The translations under genes and the position numbers were made by a program. The notes under the pieces were generated by a model. It had not been told where the DNA came from. It made no database searches and saw nothing but the letters and a program-made list of their open reading frames with translations. Below are positions 60,624-64,000 of a DNA stretch of 64,000 nt, in pieces. Position 1 is the stretch's first letter, and each line of letters opens with the position of its first letter. The stretch is from NCBI RefSeq assembly GCF_003056055.1, contig NZ_PYFP01000002.1, positions 992,001-1,056,000 on the forward strand, read 5' to 3'. This stretch comes from Glaciimonas sp. PCH181 (GTDB lineage Bacteria; Pseudomonadota; Gammaproteobacteria; Burkholderiales; Burkholderiaceae_D).

Positions 60624-61303
60624 TTACGTTCGCTCCGCGCCGGCGCTTTTTGGTCGATCACATAACCGACGCCGCGCACTGTGCGGATATAGCCGTCACC
60701 GATCTTGCGGCGCAAATTGGCCATATGCACATCCAGCGTGTTGCTGGCATTGCTTTGTCCACCGGGCAGGGCCTGATCTTCCAGATTGCGGCGGGTCATC
60801 ACGCGGTCGATGCGCATCAGTAAGATTTTGAGCAAGGTGTATTCGCTGGCGGTCAGCTCTACTGGTTTGTCTTCTATGCTGACGCGACGGGTCGGCACAT
60901 GCAGACTAAGGCCGCGCAGTTCGAGGGTTTCGCCTTCATAGCCGAAACTACGCCGCGCCAATGCGCGCACCCGGGACAGCAATTCGGCGAGCACAAAGGG
61001 CTTGACCAAATAGTCATCGGCACCGCTGTCGAGACCATGCAGTCGGTCATTAAGGGCATCGCGGGCGCTCATGATGATGATCGGCAAATCTTGCCGATCC
61101 CGGCGCAGGCGCACTAATAACGTCAAGCCGTCGCCATCCGGCAGACCCAGATCGAGCAGTACCAAATCGCAGACATTCGTTTCCAGATGCCGGGCTGCAG
61201 CCTCTAGCTGCCGGACCCAAATTACCTCCATTCCTTGATCGGACAGCGCAATTCGCACGCCGTTACCAAGGTCGAGATCGTCTTCAATTAATAGTATTTT
61301 CAT
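60620..61303 (-). CDS. OmpR-family response regulator (QseB-like)
   Basis: 227 residues. The receiver domain shows KILLIEDDLDLGNG with the acidic pocket, CDLVLLDLGLPDGDG with the phosphorylated Asp (about residue 51), and SARDALNDRLHGLDSGADDYLVKPF with the lysine. The C-terminal winged helix contains ALARRSFG, LTASEYTLLKILLMR and NTLDVHMANLRRKIGDGYIRTVRGVGYV. It is first in the two-gene operon, facing away from the truncated MipA-like gene. Confidence 0.92.
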   Translation of the reverse strand: MKILLIEDDLDLGNGVRIALSDQGMEVIWVRQLEAAARHLETNVCDLVLLDLGLPDGDGLTLLVRLRRDRQDLPIIIMSARDALNDRLHGLDSGADDYLVKPFVLAELLSRVRALARRSFGYEGETLELRGLSLHVPTRRVSIEDKPVELTASEYTLLKILLMRIDRVMTRRNLEDQALPGGQSNASNTLDVHMANLRRKIGDGYIRTVRGVGYVIDQKAPARSERK

Positions 61304-61495
61304 CGTTTTATTAAATCATCGTCGCCTGAAGAATGGCTAAAGAAACGCGGTTACCGGACCAGCCTTTCTCTCTTCAGAAAGGCTTCACGCAAGCCATAGG
61401 TCTTCTTCATATCGCCCAAGGATACTTTGAAACCTGACAGCCAGTAATCGGATTGATGCTGGTCGCGCCTTTTCAATTTATTTCGGACATTGACC

Positions 61496-62150
61496 ATGAC
61501 ACCTTGCAACATCCATTTTAGCCGCCGACCAACATCCCTCAGACTAATAGTAAAACCGTTCAAGCTTGCCATGTTGGCATTGGTTGCGCTGGGTTTTTTA
61601 CACAGCGCCAGCGCGCAAGCTGAAGCCAAACCCCAGAATAAACAAGATAACAAGCAAGAGAACATGCTGACAATAGGCGCCGGTGCGGCCTACGGCCCCC
61701 GCTATTCGGGATCCAATCAAAATAGAGTCGGCCCGGCGCTGTTGCTGGACTATCAGATGCAAAACGGCTTGTTTGCCAGCACCATGCGCGGCCTTGGTTA
61801 CGGCGGCCAGCTTGGCGACCTGCACTATAGCGCAGCGCTGGCGTATCGCGACGGCCGCCGCCAAACTTGCCGATGTAACGTCTAGCGAATATGAACATAT
61901 CGAAGTCAGCGACGTAGAGTGTCTGCTGACCCGCATCAGGGAGCGCATTCCGCATTGCAATCCGCGCTTGCTGACTCGCGCGTTGAAGCTGTACGCGGAA
62001 TTTGCCAGTTTAAATTATGTATTTAGCAATAATAATATCTTGAAAGAAGGCATCCCATCACCGCCGCGATTTACTGACTATCTCGCGTTATGCGTAGCAA
62101 GTACGCGGGATATTCCCATTACACGCCAAATGGAATGGGATTTTAAATAA
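61496..62150 (+). pseudogene. MipA/OmpV-like gene, truncated and joined to an unknown fragment
   Basis: The first frame (61496-61885) encodes a signal peptide (MLALVALGFLHSASAQA within the N-terminus) and the start of a MipA/OmpV barrel: ENMLTIGAGAAYGPRYSGSNQNRVGPALLLDYQMQNGLFAS, then LHYSAALAYRDGRR, where similarity ends and a stop follows. A second frame continues to 62150 with SEYEHIEVSDVECLLTRIRERIPHCNPRLLTRALKLYAEFASLNYVFSNNNILKEG, protein-like but of no family known to me. The scar near 61857 therefore joins two truncated genes. MipA is a scaffolding outer membrane protein often next to two-component genes. Confidence 0.65.
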
Positions 62151-62180
62151 GCAGGAGGACTTGTCAGCGTTTTAAGGGGA

Positions 62181-62206
62181 AAAAGAAGATCGGATGATCT
62201 TCTTTT
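62181..62206 (+). terminator. Intrinsic terminator
   Basis: AAAAGAAGATC and GATCTTCTTTT pair perfectly around a GGAT loop, with a T tract on the right and A on the left. It follows the fused pseudogene at 62150 and could also act on the minus strand for the acetyltransferase. Confidence 0.8.
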
Positions 62207-62307
62207 TTAATGCCGATTTAACGTTTTATCGTCGCGCCGCTGGCAGAGCGACTATCTTTATCCGAGCTGCCAGAGGCTGGCAACGGCCCTGATGATCAGC
62301 GCATCGT

Positions 62308-62907
62308 TTATCCGGCGATCTTTTGTTCCAGCATCATCTTCACTTCCGGCCACTCGGTATCGATGATGCTGAAGCGGATCGAATTACGTTTGCGGCCATC
62401 CGGCATGATGCGTTCATGGCGCACGACACCTTCTAGTTTTGCACCGATGCGCAGAATCGCTGCCCGCGATTTTTCGTTCAGTTCGTCTGTCGTGAACTGC
62501 ACGCGGACGGCGTTCATGACGTCGAATGCATGGCTCAGCAACAGGTACTTGGCTTCGGTATTGATGCCCGAGCGCTGGACTGACTGACTCAGCCAGGTAT
62601 GTCCGATTTCCATCTTTCTATTCGCAGCATCAATTTTCCAGAAACGCGTGCAGCCGACAATCGATCCTGTATCGCGCCTGACGATCACAAATGGCATGAC
62701 CGTCCCAGCCTGTCGGCCTTCCAGTGCTTTGGTGATGTAACTGTCAACTGTTTCGGGCCCCGGAACGACCGTTAATGTCATGTTCCACAATTGACCGTCT
62801 GCCGCAGCGTCTAGCAGTCCGGCCGCATGTTCTGGCTGAAGCGGCAGCAATTCAACGGTCATCCCGACCAGAGTAGGTTGCAAAAATTGCGCAGCGTTGT
62901 CATTCAT
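62308..62907 (-). CDS. GNAT acetyltransferase (RimJ/RimL-like)
   Basis: 199 residues from the ATG at 62907; a longer frame to 63084 carries an unlikely Cys/Trp-rich leader. The fold is of GNAT type: TVELLPLQPEHAAGLLDAAADGQLW, then FVIVRRDTGSIVGCTRFWKIDAANRKMEIGHTWLSQSVQRSGINTEAKYLLLSHAFDVMNAVRVQFTTDELNEKSRAAILRIGAKLEGVVRHERIMPDGRKRNSIRFSII, in the order of the RimJ/RimL acyl-CoA site and the C-terminal strand. It would N-acetylate a protein or small amine with acetyl-CoA. The substrate is unknown. Confidence 0.85.
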   Translation of the reverse strand: MNDNAAQFLQPTLVGMTVELLPLQPEHAAGLLDAAADGQLWNMTLTVVPGPETVDSYITKALEGRQAGTVMPFVIVRRDTGSIVGCTRFWKIDAANRKMEIGHTWLSQSVQRSGINTEAKYLLLSHAFDVMNAVRVQFTTDELNEKSRAAILRIGAKLEGVVRHERIMPDGRKRNSIRFSIIDTEWPEVKMMLEQKIAG

Positions 62908-63185
62908 AGCGTGTCGGCTTCCGTGACAGGAAAGCGCATCATAAAACACCGCAGCACGTTTTATCAATCCAAATGCGACGTAGCACCTACCAGCGCGCCG
63001 CCACCAATACCTTAGGCAGCAATCTTCAATGAACATTGGTGCCATGGTGGATAGACCAGAGACACCGGTTACAGCGCCCTTCATAGGGTTGTATCGCGGC
63101 TTTCGTCAGCCGAATCGCAAAAAATGGCGGTGTATACCAGCTAAACCGGCAAGCTCGCTAAAGTGAATTTGATCTATTTTTCCGA

Positions 63186-63221
63186 TGCTCGTCCTGTTTT
63201 TTTCTTAAAAACAGGACGAGC
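63186..63221 (-). terminator. Terminator of the DUF3445 gene
   Basis: TGCTCGTCCTGTTTT (63186-63200) and AAAACAGGACGAGCA (63207-63221) pair perfectly over 15 bp with a 6-base loop, nine bases after the stop codon of the minus-strand gene. The T run within the arms supports termination in both directions. Confidence 0.8.
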
Positions 63222-63229
63222 ATTCGTCG

Positions 63230-64000
63230 TTAGTTCAGCCCTGACAACAAACCCTTCGGCGGGGACGGCGTGCCATCGTCAAACTGCGAGAGCCAACTAA
63301 TCGCGTGCTCACGAAAACGCGTCAGGCCTTTATAGTCGATCAATTCTGGCGGTAGTCCCTGCAACACCCGATGCATGCGACGTGCCCATGCCGGATTTTG
63401 CACCAGTTCATCAAGGCGAATCAGATACACGCGCACGCCGAACAAAATACCGTTCGAGCGCGGCAGACGGAACAAGGTTTGCAACTCCACCCGCAGATGT
63501 ACTAACTTACCGGCATTTTCAGCGGTGACAGTAGCGCGGTCTGGTCCCCACTTATCATAGTTTTCCGGCGAGGTATCCAGCAATGGATTGATTGTCATAG
63601 TCCAGTTAAGACGACGTACCGGGCGGCCCACTTGCAGCAGCAAAAGGAATTTTAACGCCCGATCAAACACCCCCAATTCATGCGCCAGCGGGACCGGGCC
63701 ATGCCATTCCATAAAATCCATGCCGAGATCGAAATTCAATGACCAATCGGCCTGTGTGGTCACCATACCCGCGTCCATGTAGAGATTGTTGTTGCGCTGA
63801 TCCATGATGACAAAATCGCCCTGCGCCTGGCGCGTGATGTATTCCAGCGGCGGGTATGGCAGCGTCGCGGCATTGCCGAAAAAGAATGTATTCTTGATCT
63901 TCATCAACCGGTTTTCCCAAGTCCATTCATCGCCGTTTTTGGTCAACGAAAAATGCGTCGGATAATCACGCGAAAGCGACTCCATCAGTAGCTCTAACGT
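63230..64000 (-). CDS. DUF3445 heme-dependent oxidative N-demethylase family (N-terminus cut by the window)
   Basis: The minus-strand frame is open to base 64000; the residues upstream of the first ATG (63985) are TLEL and L, which fit the family context ELLMESLSRDYPTHF, so the gene starts outside. Landmarks are MDFMEWHGPVPLAHE, GRPVRRLNWTMTINPLLDTSPENYDKWGPD, LVHLRVELQTLFRLPRSNGILFGVRVYLIRLDEL and DYKGLTRFREHAISWL, the DUF3445/HDOD pattern. Family knowledge: PAS-like heme proteins that oxidatively demethylate secondary amines such as dimethylamine together with partner reductases. No partner is visible here. Confidence 0.82.
   Translation of the reverse strand, partial: TLELLMESLSRDYPTHFSLTKNGDEWTWENRLMKIKNTFFFGNAATLPYPPLEYITRQAQGDFVIMDQRNNNLYMDAGMVTTQADWSLNFDLGMDFMEWHGPVPLAHELGVFDRALKFLLLLQVGRPVRRLNWTMTINPLLDTSPENYDKWGPDRATVTAENAGKLVHLRVELQTLFRLPRSNGILFGVRVYLIRLDELVQNPAWARRMHRVLQGLPPELIDYKGLTRFREHAISWLSQFDDGTPSPPKGLLSGLN

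Noticed and set aside
61351..61497. Short minus-strand frame (MVNVRNKLKRRDQ...) before the response regulator gene
   Set aside because: Only 48 codons, no recognised family and no clear ribosome binding site; it may be chance.
1..64000. CRISPR array, rRNA or tRNA genes
   Set aside because: No regularly spaced repeats and no tRNA or rRNA signatures were seen on reading the window.

Overview
The window looks like chromosome of a Gram-negative betaproteobacterium, most likely Burkholderiales and perhaps Oxalobacteraceae. This is inferred from gene content (an Omp32-type porin, AAHS and ACS family MFS carriers, a complete Tad pilus locus with a CpaC secretin, a QseBC-like two-component pair, a DUF3445 demethylase). 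No rRNA, tRNA or CRISPR array was seen, so the taxonomy is not proven.

Layout. (A) 1-13.2 kb holds catabolic and amino-nitrogen genes: a partial amidohydrolase, a PAS-LuxR regulator, two class III aminotransferases (the first broken by a frameshift in a run of nine T), a large FAD/Fe-S dehydrogenase, an Rrf2-like protein, an orphan 3' fragment of etfA, an MFS carrier with an FAD-linked 2-hydroxyacid dehydrogenase controlled by a divergent Nac-like LysR, and an exported RidA. (B) 13.6-27.4 kb holds a Tsx-like outer membrane channel with a terminator in its leader, then a 12-gene minus-strand operon: a sugar/nucleoside-type ABC importer followed by a deacetylase-fold hydrolase, aspartate dehydrogenase, SDR, RraA-like protein, AtzG-like peptide, amidase, malic enzyme and alpha/beta hydrolase. 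A divergent LysR gene lies next to the ABC genes. The operon looks built to import a small nitrogenous ring or amide compound, hydrolyse it and feed C4 acids to pyruvate.

(C) 27.5-43.7 kb is a 16.2-kb catabolic island bounded by 367-bp direct repeats of the 3' end of that LysR gene. It carries a porin, crotonase, two CoA ligases, a MaoC/FAS1-like dehydratase, three ACMSD-fold amidohydrolases (one without its metal ligands), two duplicated AAHS carriers, a citrate-synthase-like protein and one TetR regulator. Three copies of a 21-bp dyad sit on the three promoter regions of the island, so one TetR probably controls the whole module. Internal decay is extensive: an IS3 remnant, a broken amidohydrolase copy, a MaoC 5' remnant and a 265-bp inverted repeat around the transporter block.

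(D) 44.7-59.1 kb is a one-strand Tad/Flp pilus locus: flp, a degenerate second pilin, cpaA, an AAA ATPase, cpaB, cpaC, a small lipoprotein, cpaE, cpaF, tadB, tadC, tadE, tadF, a VWA TadG-like protein and a TPR/LytR_C lipoprotein. A good sigma70-type promoter precedes flp. (E) 59.2-64 kb holds a sensor kinase/response regulator pair, a truncated MipA-like gene fused to an unknown fragment, a GNAT acetyltransferase and the 3' part of a DUF3445 heme-dependent oxidative N-demethylase running off the window edge.

The most original content is the island: its allelic direct-repeat boundary, its three-operator regulon and its translationally coupled active/pseudo-enzyme pair.
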